A stretch of DNA of 21,424 bases from Verrucomicrobiota bacterium (GTDB lineage: Bacteria > Verrucomicrobiota > Verrucomicrobiia > Limisphaerales > UBA9464): the NCBI GenBank assembly GCA_025354845.1, contig JANXMD010000611.1:1-21424 (forward strand), written 5' to 3'. This document shows, piece by piece, positions 1-8,400 of this stretch (within the stretch, counting starts at the first letter, position 1; every line of letters starts with the position of its first letter). The translations under genes and the position numbers were made by a program. Under the pieces are notes generated by a model. It saw only the letters and a list, made by a program, of their open reading frames with translations. It was not told the origin of the DNA and made no database searches.

Positions 1-305
1 GCCTGCATCGACGCGCTGGCATCCAGGATCACTACCTGAAGTGCCGCTTCCGCCGTCTTTCCCGAGAAATACGGTCGCGAGAGGGCCAGCACCACCAACG
101 CCAGCAACAACAACTGCAGCAACAGCAGCCAGTTTCGCCGAAGTTTTTGGAACGGCGCGCTGGCCTGATTTTCGGCGAGGAACTTCTGCCACAAGACCGT
201 GGATGGCACGAGCCGCACCACTCGCTTCCGCTTGAGCAGGTAGAACACCACCACCACCGGCAGCGAGACGGCGAACAGCAGGGCGATGGGGGCGAGAAAG
301 TTCAT
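1..305 (-). CDS. BatA-type membrane protein with von Willebrand domain (5' end only)
   Basis: This is the N-terminal part (about 101 residues) of a gene that runs off the left edge of the window. The start is ATG at 305-303, beginning MNFLAPIALLFAVSLP. Two hydrophobic segments (about residues 5-24 and 58-77) flank a basic loop (KRKRVVRLVPST) and a LWQKFLAEN stretch, which is the usual layout of the BatA N-terminal membrane domain. The last visible residues, ILDASASMQ (about 93-101), are the start of a von Willebrand A fold with an intact DxSxS metal-site motif. Family members sit in the inner membrane and are encoded with MoxR ATPases and DUF58 proteins. The gene begins 20 bases after the cytochrome gene stop, so it is probably in the same transcript as the DUF58 and sulfite dehydrogenase genes. 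The family call is firm; the exact subfamily cannot be seen. Confidence 0.85.
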   Translation of the reverse strand, partial: MNFLAPIALLFAVSLPVVVVFYLLKRKRVVRLVPSTVLWQKFLAENQASAPFQKLRRNWLLLLQLLLLALVVLALSRPYFSGKTAEAALQVVILDASASMQ

Positions 306-325
306 GAACGCCGCGCGGTCTCAGC

Positions 326-694
326 TCATTTCTCGGGGACCGCGGATCTTACCGCGGGAGGGGCGCCGACCAATGCGTCCACAAGTCCCGGAGCCTGGTT
401 GGTCGGAATCACGGCACCAAACTTCCCGCGCATTTTGTCCACGATGGCGCTCCACTGCTTGGCGCTCAGCGGCGGCTGGGTGGTGATGTAGTCCATTGAA
501 TGGCAAAGCAGGCACTGGCGCTGCAGCGGTCCGTCGATCGTCTTGATCGCTTCTACCGGTAGCTTCCATTCCTCAAGGGCATACGAATTCCGTGCGGGTT
601 CAATGGGTTGCCCGGCATGCACGGCATACGCGGCAAACACACCCAGAGACAGATTCCGGATCGGGAGACAAAAGGCGGAGGCGCGGCAACTCAT
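326..694 (-). CDS. SorB-like monohaem cytochrome c subunit of sulfite dehydrogenase
   Basis: This is a 122-residue protein with an N-terminal export signal (hydrophobic segment about residues 14-26, likely cleavage near VHA/GQP) and a single haem c attachment motif CLLCH at 61-65. The region after the motif (SMDYITTQPPLSAKQW, then VDKMRGKFGA) matches the pattern of SorB, in which a Met after the haem site is the second axial ligand; M88 is the best candidate. Its known role is to take electrons from the molybdenum subunit SorA in the periplasm and pass them on to the respiratory chain. The ATG overlaps the SorA-like stop by four bases (ATGA at 694-691), and a GAAGG sequence lies just upstream of it. 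Stop/start coupling with the SorA-like gene supports joint function. The gene symbol is left blank because the identification is by family resemblance. Confidence 0.85.
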   Translation of the reverse strand: MSCRASAFCLPIRNLSLGVFAAYAVHAGQPIEPARNSYALEEWKLPVEAIKTIDGPLQRQCLLCHSMDYITTQPPLSAKQWSAIVDKMRGKFGAVIPTNQAPGLVDALVGAPPAVRSAVPEK

Positions 695-1932
695 ATGGCC
701 TTCAGGGAAAGTGTCTCGACGACGTTACGCATGTAGCCCGAGGGATTCCACAGAGGCCGCAGGGGCTGCGATTCCCCGAGACGGTTGGTGGCGCGCACCA
801 GAAGCGTGACCGGTCCCGGTCCACCGACCCGAATCGAGGTGGTCCACTCGCGGAAGGCGTAGCGATCGATTTGGGACGAGAGCAGGGTTGCGCTCCATGA
901 ACGCCCGTTGTCAGCGCTGATCAGCGCCTCCGAAATTCCCGCCCCCCCGTCAAAGGCGATGCCACGAAGAGGAAGGTCCCGATTTGCCGAAACCGTCTGC
1001 CCGTTTTCCAGGCCGGTAATGAAAGAGCGCACGTTGAAGCGGGTGATGGGCACGGTGCGCTTCGGCGTGGTGCCCGGCTCAATCGCAGCACAGGGCTCAT
1101 CGGGAATCCGATAGCCCGGAGTCATCCAAAAGCCCTTGAAGTCCTCATCCACGACGGTGATCTCGTTGAGGTGCTTGACCCAGTAGGTTCCGTAATGACC
1201 CGGCACCACCAATCTCAGCGGGAAGCCGTTCATCCAGGGAAGCGGCTCTCCGTTCATTTCAAAGGCGAGAATCAGCTCGGGATCGAGCGCGCGGTCCACC
1301 TCCAAAGCCTTGATGAAATCGGGAGTCTGAGGCACGAACGGCGCATCGAGTCCGTTGAACAGCACCTGCCGTGCTCCGGCTTGCACGCCGGAGGCTTTCA
1401 GGACGTCGGCCAATCGAACACCCCGCCAACGGGCGCATCCCATCGCGCCATTTCCCAGCTGGCCGCCCGGGACGCGCGGTTGGAAGAATCCGCGACCGTT
1501 GCCGGCGCACTGGTTTACGGCCACCACTTCGGTGTTTTCGAAGCGGGATTTCAATTCCTCCACCGACAGCTTCATCGGCGCCTGCACCCGGCCGGCAACC
1601 GACAGGCGGAAGCGGTCGGGCTCCAGCAACTCGCGGCGCGGAGGGGACTGCGTGAGATGATACCGCACGAAGAACGCGTCGTTGGGCGTCAGCAGGCTTT
1701 CGTGGAAGACGGACATCGGTGTCTCCAGCTGCGGCGGACGGGTCGTCAGGCGGATCAGCGGCCGCTTCTGCGGGTACTTCACCAGAGGCCGGCTGCCGTT
1801 GGTGAACGGGTGCTGAAACTCCCCGTCGGCGCCCCGCCCCGTGCCGGCAATCAAGGCACTGCCAAGCAGGGCCGCGTCGCGCAGGAAGCTCCGTCGATTC
1901 CCCTTCCCTGAAACTGAATGCATCGGATTCAT
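691..1932 (-). CDS. SorA-like sulfite dehydrogenase, molybdopterin subunit
   Basis: This is a 413-residue periplasmic molybdenum enzyme of the sulfite oxidase family, expected to oxidise sulfite to sulfate. A Tat signal is visible (NRRSFLRDA at about 12-20, then a hydrophobic stretch). The molybdenum cofactor domain holds the cysteine ligand in VNQCAGNGRG (C142) and the FFVRYH motif with Arg90 and His92, which correspond to the active-site Arg and His of SorA. GHYGTYWVKHL (245-255) also fits. The C-terminal third resembles the Mo-co dimerisation domain. I chose ATG at 1932 because it forms an ATGA overlap with the DUF58 stop and has GGAAG seven bases upstream. A GTG at 1938 would add two residues. 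The partner cytochrome follows with another ATGA overlap. The substrate is inferred from family and partner; a YedY/MsrP-type role is less likely because a SorB-like haem subunit is encoded next to it. Confidence 0.88.
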   Translation of the reverse strand: MNPMHSVSGKGNRRSFLRDAALLGSALIAGTGRGADGEFQHPFTNGSRPLVKYPQKRPLIRLTTRPPQLETPMSVFHESLLTPNDAFFVRYHLTQSPPRRELLEPDRFRLSVAGRVQAPMKLSVEELKSRFENTEVVAVNQCAGNGRGFFQPRVPGGQLGNGAMGCARWRGVRLADVLKASGVQAGARQVLFNGLDAPFVPQTPDFIKALEVDRALDPELILAFEMNGEPLPWMNGFPLRLVVPGHYGTYWVKHLNEITVVDEDFKGFWMTPGYRIPDEPCAAIEPGTTPKRTVPITRFNVRSFITGLENGQTVSANRDLPLRGIAFDGGAGISEALISADNGRSWSATLLSSQIDRYAFREWTTSIRVGGPGPVTLLVRATNRLGESQPLRPLWNPSGYMRNVVETLSLKAI

Positions 1933-2837
1933 GCCCACACTTCCGCCGAACGCAGCTGCTTCAAGAGCAACTCTCCCAAATCCACATTGCTTCCCACGGT
2001 TGCAAATCGGATGCCTCGGCCGGTGCAGTATTCCCGCAGGCGTTCGAGGTAGTTGGCGACCGTCTGGCGATAGGCCGCCATCCGATACTTTCCAAAGGTC
2101 ACCTCGGTTTCCGCACCGGTTTCGGCATCGACCAACCGCAGATCCCCGAAGGTCGTAGGATCCAGTTCCTCGGGCGCCAGGATTTGAATGGCCGTGACTT
2201 GAAAACCACGGCCGATGAGTGCGGTAAGACCCGCCTCGTAGCCCGCGGGATCCAGAAAATCACTGAGCACCAGGGCCGCCCCGGCCTGACGCGCCTCGAG
2301 CGCGCCACGGCGCAGAGAGGCGTTGAAATCGGCGGGGCCTCCGGCGGTGAGTTGCGACAACGCGTTGAAGTAGGTCATCGCCGAAGTCTTGCCCCGGATC
2401 GATCGCAGCCCCCCGCGGGCCGCCGCCTCGGCCGGGGACATCGAAGCACCGGGCGCGGGAAAGCACTGGATCGACACCCGATCAAACCCGCACAACGCCA
2501 CGTAGCCCACAGCGGCAGCCACACGACGCGCGAAGTCAAACTTGGTCGGCGAGCCGAAGTTCATGCTCTCGCTGCAATCGAGAAAGATGCGCAACGGAAG
2601 CTCCCGTTCCTCCTCGTAGAGCTTGAGGAACAGCCGGTCGAGACGGCCAAAGAGGTTCCAATCCAGGTAGCGCAGATCGTCGCCGAGCACATAGCTCCGA
2701 TGGTCGGCGAACTCCACACTGAGGCCGCGGGCCCGGCTTCGTCGTTCGCCTTTGAGCGAGCTCTTGGCACGACGGGCCGCCAGCAGTTGCAACTGCTCGA
2801 GCCGACGCAGCAATTCTGGCGGCAATAGGGCGTTCAC
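1929..2837 (-). CDS. DUF58 domain protein (von Willebrand-like, Bat/MoxR associated)
   Basis: This is a 302-residue soluble DUF58 protein. The hallmark block is present: RGLSVEFADHRSYVLGDDLR (37-56), continuing YLDWNLFGR, followed by FLKLYEEE and then FLDCSESMNFG (85-95), where DCSES keeps the DxSxS metal-site pattern of a von Willebrand A fold. No membrane segment is seen. The start is GTG at 2837, and no strong Shine-Dalgarno is visible. Such genes usually stand between a MoxR AAA+ ATPase and BatA-type membrane proteins, and the system is thought to act in envelope or metal-enzyme maturation and stress tolerance. Here the next gene is a SorA-like enzyme that overlaps its stop by four bases, and BatA comes only two genes later. 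No MoxR gene is present upstream; the neighbour is a CobW-type GTPase. Confidence 0.9.
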   Translation of the reverse strand: MNALLPPELLRRLEQLQLLAARRAKSSLKGERRSRARGLSVEFADHRSYVLGDDLRYLDWNLFGRLDRLFLKLYEEERELPLRIFLDCSESMNFGSPTKFDFARRVAAAVGYVALCGFDRVSIQCFPAPGASMSPAEAAARGGLRSIRGKTSAMTYFNALSQLTAGGPADFNASLRRGALEARQAGAALVLSDFLDPAGYEAGLTALIGRGFQVTAIQILAPEELDPTTFGDLRLVDAETGAETEVTFGKYRMAAYRQTVANYLERLREYCTGRGIRFATVGSNVDLGELLLKQLRSAEVWA

Positions 2838-2922
2838 CGGGACGGGGGGAGAAAGGGTTCCTGGCCTCAGTGTGTCCGAGCGCGGGCTGAGAACAAGCGA
2901 ATCTCGTGTGGAACGCAGGGAC

Positions 2923-3918
2923 TTAGCTCAGGGTTCCAGCCACCGCCACCGAACGTCCCGGGCCACCAAAGGCCAGGGTCCGGAGCCGCTCGCGCTGGAG
3001 GTCAACGTCCAGGCCAGGGCCGATGAGGACCACCACTGGATCGGGTTTTGCAGGCCCGCGAAACTCCTCGATGAAGGCGTGACCAAACACGGACTGGAAG
3101 ACGTACAGGGATTCGGGCTGGCGTTGGAACCGGACGAATCCCTTAGCCCGCACCACCTGACGGGGATTCAATCCCGAGAGGTAGGCCTCGAACCGCGATC
3201 GGTCGAGCGCCACCGGGACCCGCCAGGTCAGACTATGATACTGCTGGTGCAAATGCGGTTGCGTTTCGGATTCCGGCTCGGAATCGCGCAGTTCGGCATC
3301 GACTTCCACCTCCGCAGCGACGCCTTGGAGAAGCGCGGCCAGATCCGGGAGTCCGAAGGGCAGCCGAACGATTCGAGCCGAGGGATTCATGCCGCGGATT
3401 TCGGCCTCCACTGCCGCCACTCGCGCACCATCCACCAGATCACACTTAGACAAGCAGACCACGTGGGCGAACTGCACCTGGCGTCGGGCCAGGATCCGCT
3501 CGGCGGGATCCATGGCCGGATCCCCATGCCAGCGCGCATCAATCACGGTCACCACCGCCTGCAGCCTCACACGCGGCAACAAGTCGGGATCGGTGAGCAG
3601 GTCGATCACGTTGTCCGGATCGGCCAGACCGCTGGTTTCGAGAACGAGATCGTCACACCCTCCCGCTTCCACCATGCGCTCAACGGCATTGGCCAGGTCG
3701 TTGTCGGGAGCGCAGCACACGCAACCGCCGCTGACCTGCTCCAACGCGAGACCCGGCTGACGGATGAGCTGACTGTCCACCGAGTCCTCGCCGAACTCAT
3801 TCATGATCACTCCCAACCGGCGCCCCGTGGCGGGAGCGTCGGAGAGCCAGCGCAGGAGCAGCGTGGTCTTGCCGGACCCGAGGAAACCGGTGAGCAGGAT
3901 GACGGGCAATCGCTCCAC
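2923..3918 (-). CDS. COG0523/CobW-type G3E GTPase, probable metallochaperone
   Basis: This is a 331-residue P-loop GTPase. Walker A is GFLGSGKTT (11-19). The family's metal-binding CxCC motif is present as GGCVCC (C66, C68, C69). NEFGE (40-44), ETSGLADP (94-101) and a CobW_C-like C-terminal region (about 230-331) complete the pattern. The base-recognition motif reads SKCD (157-160) instead of NKxD, a variation also found in the family. Known members deliver zinc, cobalt or other metals to client enzymes. The start is GTG at 3918, 21 bases after the stop of an M20 dipeptidase whose last residues form a Cys/His cluster, so that metalloenzyme is a candidate client. An 85-base gap without a clear terminator separates it from the DUF58 gene. 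The metal specificity cannot be read from the sequence. Confidence 0.9.
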   Translation of the reverse strand: MERLPVILLTGFLGSGKTTLLLRWLSDAPATGRRLGVIMNEFGEDSVDSQLIRQPGLALEQVSGGCVCCAPDNDLANAVERMVEAGGCDDLVLETSGLADPDNVIDLLTDPDLLPRVRLQAVVTVIDARWHGDPAMDPAERILARRQVQFAHVVCLSKCDLVDGARVAAVEAEIRGMNPSARIVRLPFGLPDLAALLQGVAAEVEVDAELRDSEPESETQPHLHQQYHSLTWRVPVALDRSRFEAYLSGLNPRQVVRAKGFVRFQRQPESLYVFQSVFGHAFIEEFRGPAKPDPVVVLIGPGLDVDLQRERLRTLAFGGPGRSVAVAGTLS

Positions 3919-3939
3919 TAGGGAAACCGGTGCTTCGGA

Positions 3940-5346
3940 TCAACAACTGTGGGATCCGCAATCGCAACAACCGCCGATCGCTGCATGCGAAAGCTCCGCC
4001 CAGAGATTCGCGCTCATCCGCATGCCCGCGGCGTAGGCGTCGAGGGAGAACTTCTCGTTGGGCGAATGGGGATTGTCATCCGGAAGCGCCATGCCGAGCA
4101 ACAGCGTGTCGGCGTTGAGATGCTTCTTGAAAGCCGAGACGATCGGAATGCTGCCGCCCTCTCGCGTCAGGATCGCCTCATGACCGAAGCCCGACTCCAA
4201 CGCGCGCAGGGCTCCTTGGGCAAGATCCCCGGTCGGCGACACCAAGTACGGAGTCCCCCCGTGACCCGGGGTTACCGTGAGCCTCACCGTCTTGGGACAG
4301 AGCTTCTTGAGGTGCCGCGTGACCATGGCGATGATCTTGTCCGGGGTCTGATTCGGCACCAGACGGAGCGTGAGCTTGGCGCTGGCCCAGGACGGAATGA
4401 TGGTCTTGCTCCCCGCGCCCTGATACCCGCTGGTGAGTCCATTGATCTCCAGCGTGGGCCGCGCCGTGCGCTGTTCATCCGGCGTGTAACCGGTCTCACC
4501 GAAGAGCTGCGGGACCCCGAGGAACTTGCGATAGGCGGCGGCCTTGGTCGGCAGCTTGGCCAACTGACGGCGCTCGAAGGCACTCAACTTCACCACGTCC
4601 TTGTAGAAACCCGGAATCGTAACCCGACCCTTGTCATCGCGAAGTTTCCCCAGCAATTGGCACAAGGCCATGGCGGGATTCTCAATCGAGCCGCCGTAGA
4701 TGCCGGAATGCAGGTCACGCGATGGACCTTCGAGCCGAACCTCCATCGCCGCGATGCCACGCAACGCGTAGGTCAGCGCGGGATGCTTCAGCGTCGGAAT
4801 CCCGTTGTCGGAAATCACGACCGCATCACACGCGAGGAGCTTCTTGTTCTCGGGCAGGAATTCGTACAACGCGGTCGACCCCACCTCTTCTTCACCCTCA
4901 ATGAGGAAGGTGAGATTGCAGGGCAACTCGGCATCGGTCTTGAGCCACGCCTCCACCGCATTCAGATGGGCGAGATGCTGTCCCTTGTTGTCGCTGATGC
5001 CACGGGCATACACGTCGCGTCCCTTCTGCACCGGCTCAAACGGCGGCGATTCCCAGAGTTCAAACGGCTCGGGCGGTTGGACATCGTAGTGGCCGTAAAC
5101 CAGAAAGGTCGGCTTGTTGCGATCGAACTTGGGCGTCCTGGCGACCACGATCGGATAGCTCGACGTTTTGTGGATCTTGGTTTCCAAGCCAATGGCGCGG
5201 CACCGATCCGCAATCCAGCCGGCGCATTTCTCAAGATCCGGGGCATGCTTGGGCTGCGCCGACACGCTGGGAATCCGCGCATAGGCGAGGAGGTCGTCCA
5301 CGAACCGGTTTTCGTTGGCTTCGAGGTAGGCGAGAATGGTGTCCAT
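3940..5346 (-). CDS. M20 family metallopeptidase (CNDP-like dipeptidase) with Cys/His tail
   Basis: This is a 468-residue, two-metal peptidase of the M20 family, closest in pattern to cytosolic non-specific dipeptidase/carnosinase. Metal and catalytic residues are all visible: YGHYDVQPP (H86, catalytic D88), GISDNKGQ (bridging D119), EGEEEVGS (E153 catalytic, E154 metal), ISDNG (D180), and NPHSPNEK (H427). RDLHSG (H213) is the lid-domain histidine typical of the CNDP group. There is no signal peptide, so it is probably cytoplasmic and cleaves dipeptides. The last nine residues, CCDCGSHSC, hold Cys460, 461, 463, 468 and His466, an extension not needed for the M20 fold. The CobW-type GTPase follows after 21 bases. 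An intrinsic terminator lies just ahead of the ATG, so the gene may need its own promoter, which I could not identify. Confidence 0.92.
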   Translation of the reverse strand: MDTILAYLEANENRFVDDLLAYARIPSVSAQPKHAPDLEKCAGWIADRCRAIGLETKIHKTSSYPIVVARTPKFDRNKPTFLVYGHYDVQPPEPFELWESPPFEPVQKGRDVYARGISDNKGQHLAHLNAVEAWLKTDAELPCNLTFLIEGEEEVGSTALYEFLPENKKLLACDAVVISDNGIPTLKHPALTYALRGIAAMEVRLEGPSRDLHSGIYGGSIENPAMALCQLLGKLRDDKGRVTIPGFYKDVVKLSAFERRQLAKLPTKAAAYRKFLGVPQLFGETGYTPDEQRTARPTLEINGLTSGYQGAGSKTIIPSWASAKLTLRLVPNQTPDKIIAMVTRHLKKLCPKTVRLTVTPGHGGTPYLVSPTGDLAQGALRALESGFGHEAILTREGGSIPIVSAFKKHLNADTLLLGMALPDDNPHSPNEKFSLDAYAAGMRMSANLWAELSHAAIGGCCDCGSHSC

Positions 5347-5358
5347 GGGATGCGGAAC

Positions 5359-5397
5359 AAAAAGGAGAGCGCCGCCGCCCTGTCAGGACGGGGGCGC
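5359..5397 (-). terminator. Intrinsic terminator after the asmA-like gene
   Basis: Read on the minus strand, bases 5397-5369 fold into a 12-bp GC-rich stem with one C-C mismatch and one G-U pair, and a three-base loop within CCTGACAGG. A run of five T follows at 5363-5359. It lies eight bases after the stop of the AsmA-like gene (5405) and only 12 bases ahead of the M20 peptidase ATG (5346). This fits a terminator for the longer upstream gene, though read-through or attenuation is possible. Confidence 0.65.
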
Positions 5398-5404
5398 CTG
5401 AGAA

Positions 5405-8400
5405 TTACTTCTTGGATTTCGGGAGCAGGTCGAAGAGCCCCTGCGCCGCCGGAGCATTGGTGGGCTTGGCGGCCGTGGCGTTGGTGGACTTGGGTGCGGC
5501 AAGCGCATTCCCCAGCGAATTGATCAATCCGCCCAGTCCAGCACCCGGCTTGGCGGCACCCGCGGCAGCGTTGTTGGTGTTGGCACCGCCGCCCGCGGCT
5601 CCCAGAAACGCTCCCACCGCCGAAGCGGCGCCGCCCGTAGCCTTGTTCACAGAATCCCCGAGCCGGTTAATCCCAGATCCAACCGCCGCTCCCAGGCCAG
5701 CCGGCAGGCGGGTGAGAATTCCAGGAATCGCCAGTGGATCATACGAAGCCTCCGGCTTGGCCAGAGTGCCCTTAATGGTCAGGAAGTCCGGCAATCGGTC
5801 GTACTGACCAGCCTTGGGCACCGAGACCGACACCGGCAGGTTGAGCGTGGACTGAGGGACGACGTCGGCTAGCGTGACGGTTCCATGGGTCTCCGCCTGG
5901 AAGGCCGGGCTTGCCACCTTGGCGGCAGCGACTTGAACCACGCCGTTGGTGACGATCGATTGCAGCGCGATGGAGTCGATCGGGGACTGCGAAATGTTCG
6001 GCAGTCGAAGCACCGTCGACAACACGGAGGTCAGGGTGCGCAGCAGGGGGGATTTGAGTGCGGTGATCTGGTAGTCGAGCCCTTTGGCGTCAAATGAAAC
6101 GGTTCCCGCCAGATGCTTCCGAAGGTTCGGTCCCGTGACGCCGGCGCCGGTGATCTTCATTCCGGCGGACACGTCACCGTGCAGGTCAACCCAGTCGCCA
6201 CTGAGCACGCTCGACGCCACCGGATTCACCGGAATTTTGCTCGCGTTGAAAGTCAGATCATAGCCGAAGCCTGGAATCCCAAGGTTCACGGCGGCGCGGG
6301 CGGTGACCGGTGCCCCATTGATCGCCAGCGAGAAAGGATCGGCGGTGACCTTGCCCTGATTGATGCCGATCTTGGTGCTGAAATTCGACACGACCAAATC
6401 ACGGAGGAAGATGCGGGCGATCTTCACGTCGGTGTCCATCCGCGAGAACGGCAGCAGCACCGGGGCGGGTTCGACCTGGGGGCCAGCGGCCGCAGGCTCC
6501 GCGGCAGGCTTCGCCTTGCCCTTGGATTCGGTCGAACCGCCGACCCCAAAGGCTGTCGCCAGTGGGGTGAAATCGAGTCCGTCGCTGGACACGGTGAAGG
6601 AAGCGCTTCGCGTCGCTGGGGTCGTTCCGGCGAGGTCCATCTTGCCCGAGATCAGCAGTTCATTGACCGCGTTCGTGGTCGGTCCGAATTGCAGCAGGAT
6701 TCGTTGCAAATCGAATGCGCTGCCGGTTGCTGAGGCATCGACATTCAACCCCAGCTGCATCGGCTTGCGGCCGTCCGGAAATTGGGCGTCGCTGACCCGG
6801 AAGTTGGAAACCTTCAACGCCGACTGGACCTTCGAGAGCTTCTCAAGGTCGAACTGGACGCTCGCAGTACCGTCGATATCGATGGAGAGCAACTTGTTGG
6901 GCGCCAGCGCGGGGGTCATCCAGGGATTCAATCCCGCCTCATTGAGCTTCGACAGGCGCGCCTGGAACTTGCCGCGCTGGAGTGTAAATCCCTCGGGGTG
7001 CAACCACGGTAGCCGCGCTTCGATCTCACCTTCCAGCTCGATGCTGCCACCGGGTTTGAAGCCGGCCTGCAGATTCACCGCCGAGCGCTTGATGCGAATG
7101 ACATCCTGGCCCAGTTCGATGGTGCCGTCCCAGCGGGCCTGATAATCCGCGAGCGGGGAACTTCCCACCATGCCATTGACACCCATCACGCCAAATTCGG
7201 CGGTCAACAATGTCGAGTCCGGCTGGACCCGATACTGGGCGCTCGCCCTAAACGTGCCGGCCTGGAGCGACACTCCCGGAATCGGTGCGAGGCCCAGAAC
7301 CAGCGGCAGCTCGATTTCGGTGCTCACCTGGGCAGCCGTATGTTGGGTATCGGGATCGGTGCGACCGCTGGCCGAGAGCCTGAGCAGCGGGGCGGTGTTT
7401 CGTCGGACCTCGATCACAAAGGTGTCGATGTCCAGCACGCGAAAACGCTCGATGTTGCCACTCAAGCGTCCCTTGAGGTTGAGATGATCCAGTCCCTGCG
7501 CGCCGCCGGTCACCTGGGCTTCCTTCATGCCCACGGTTCCCTGCATCGAGAGCTGGCGGCCGTCGTCTTTCGCCGTGAAATTCAAACCCGCTTCCACCGT
7601 TCCGGAAACCGCATTCCCACCGAAGAACGGCTTCCAAGGCTCGAGCTCCAGCCCGGCCACCGTCAGCGTGTAGGTCGCTTCGCGGAACCCTTGACGATTC
7701 CCACCCCAGGAGAGATTCATGGGACGATCGAGCGTCCCCTCAACCACCCGCACGCCCGACTGACGCAGCGACACATTGGCGCGATCCAGGAGGGCGGTGG
7801 ATTCCTTGAGATTCAACGTCGTCTGGACATCCATGTCGACCTCGAGCGTTGGAGTGACGCGATCTTTGGCACCCGAGCCTGCCGCGGCGGGCAGACGCAA
7901 CGCGAATTCGCGGGCTGTCACGCGCGACGAGGCGGTCAGCACCGCACCGCCTTGGGTGACATCAAAGCGTCCCGAGGCGCCAAGAGTGCTGCTCCCAAAA
8001 TCCATACCGGCCAGCGCGCCCACCAGTCCCAGAAGGCGACGATCGACCCCGGTGAGTTCGTAGCCGATTCGTGCCTCATGTCGCGCGGCGTCATAAGGAC
8101 CACTGAGCGACAGCCGTGCGAGCTCGGTGGTTCCCTTTCGAACCGCCAGTTGCGCCTTCCGGATGTCCGGAGCCTTGACGTCCAGCTCTAATGCAAGGCT
8201 GGCGCCCGCTAGGTCGCGGAAGGCGCCGACCGCAGAATCAATCGACGCGGAAATCGTCCCGGAAAGGAGTGTCGGCATCAGCCCAGCATCCAGGCTCAGG
8301 TCCAGCGACCCGGCCGTTTTGAACTGCAGCTGCCCCGCGGCGCCGCGACTGTCGGCTCCCTGGGCTGAAAGAGTGAGCTTGCCCGATCCGCCGTTCTCCA

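Noticed and set aside
2752..3921. 389-codon plus-strand ORF opposite the CobW-type GTPase
   Set aside because: Antisense shadow of a gene with clear GTPase motifs; no domain is visible in its own product.
3949..5523. 524-codon plus-strand ORF opposite the M20 peptidase
   Set aside because: It mirrors a gene with intact catalytic motifs on the minus strand; its product is Arg/Gly/His-rich with no recognisable domain, typical of GC-rich antisense frames.
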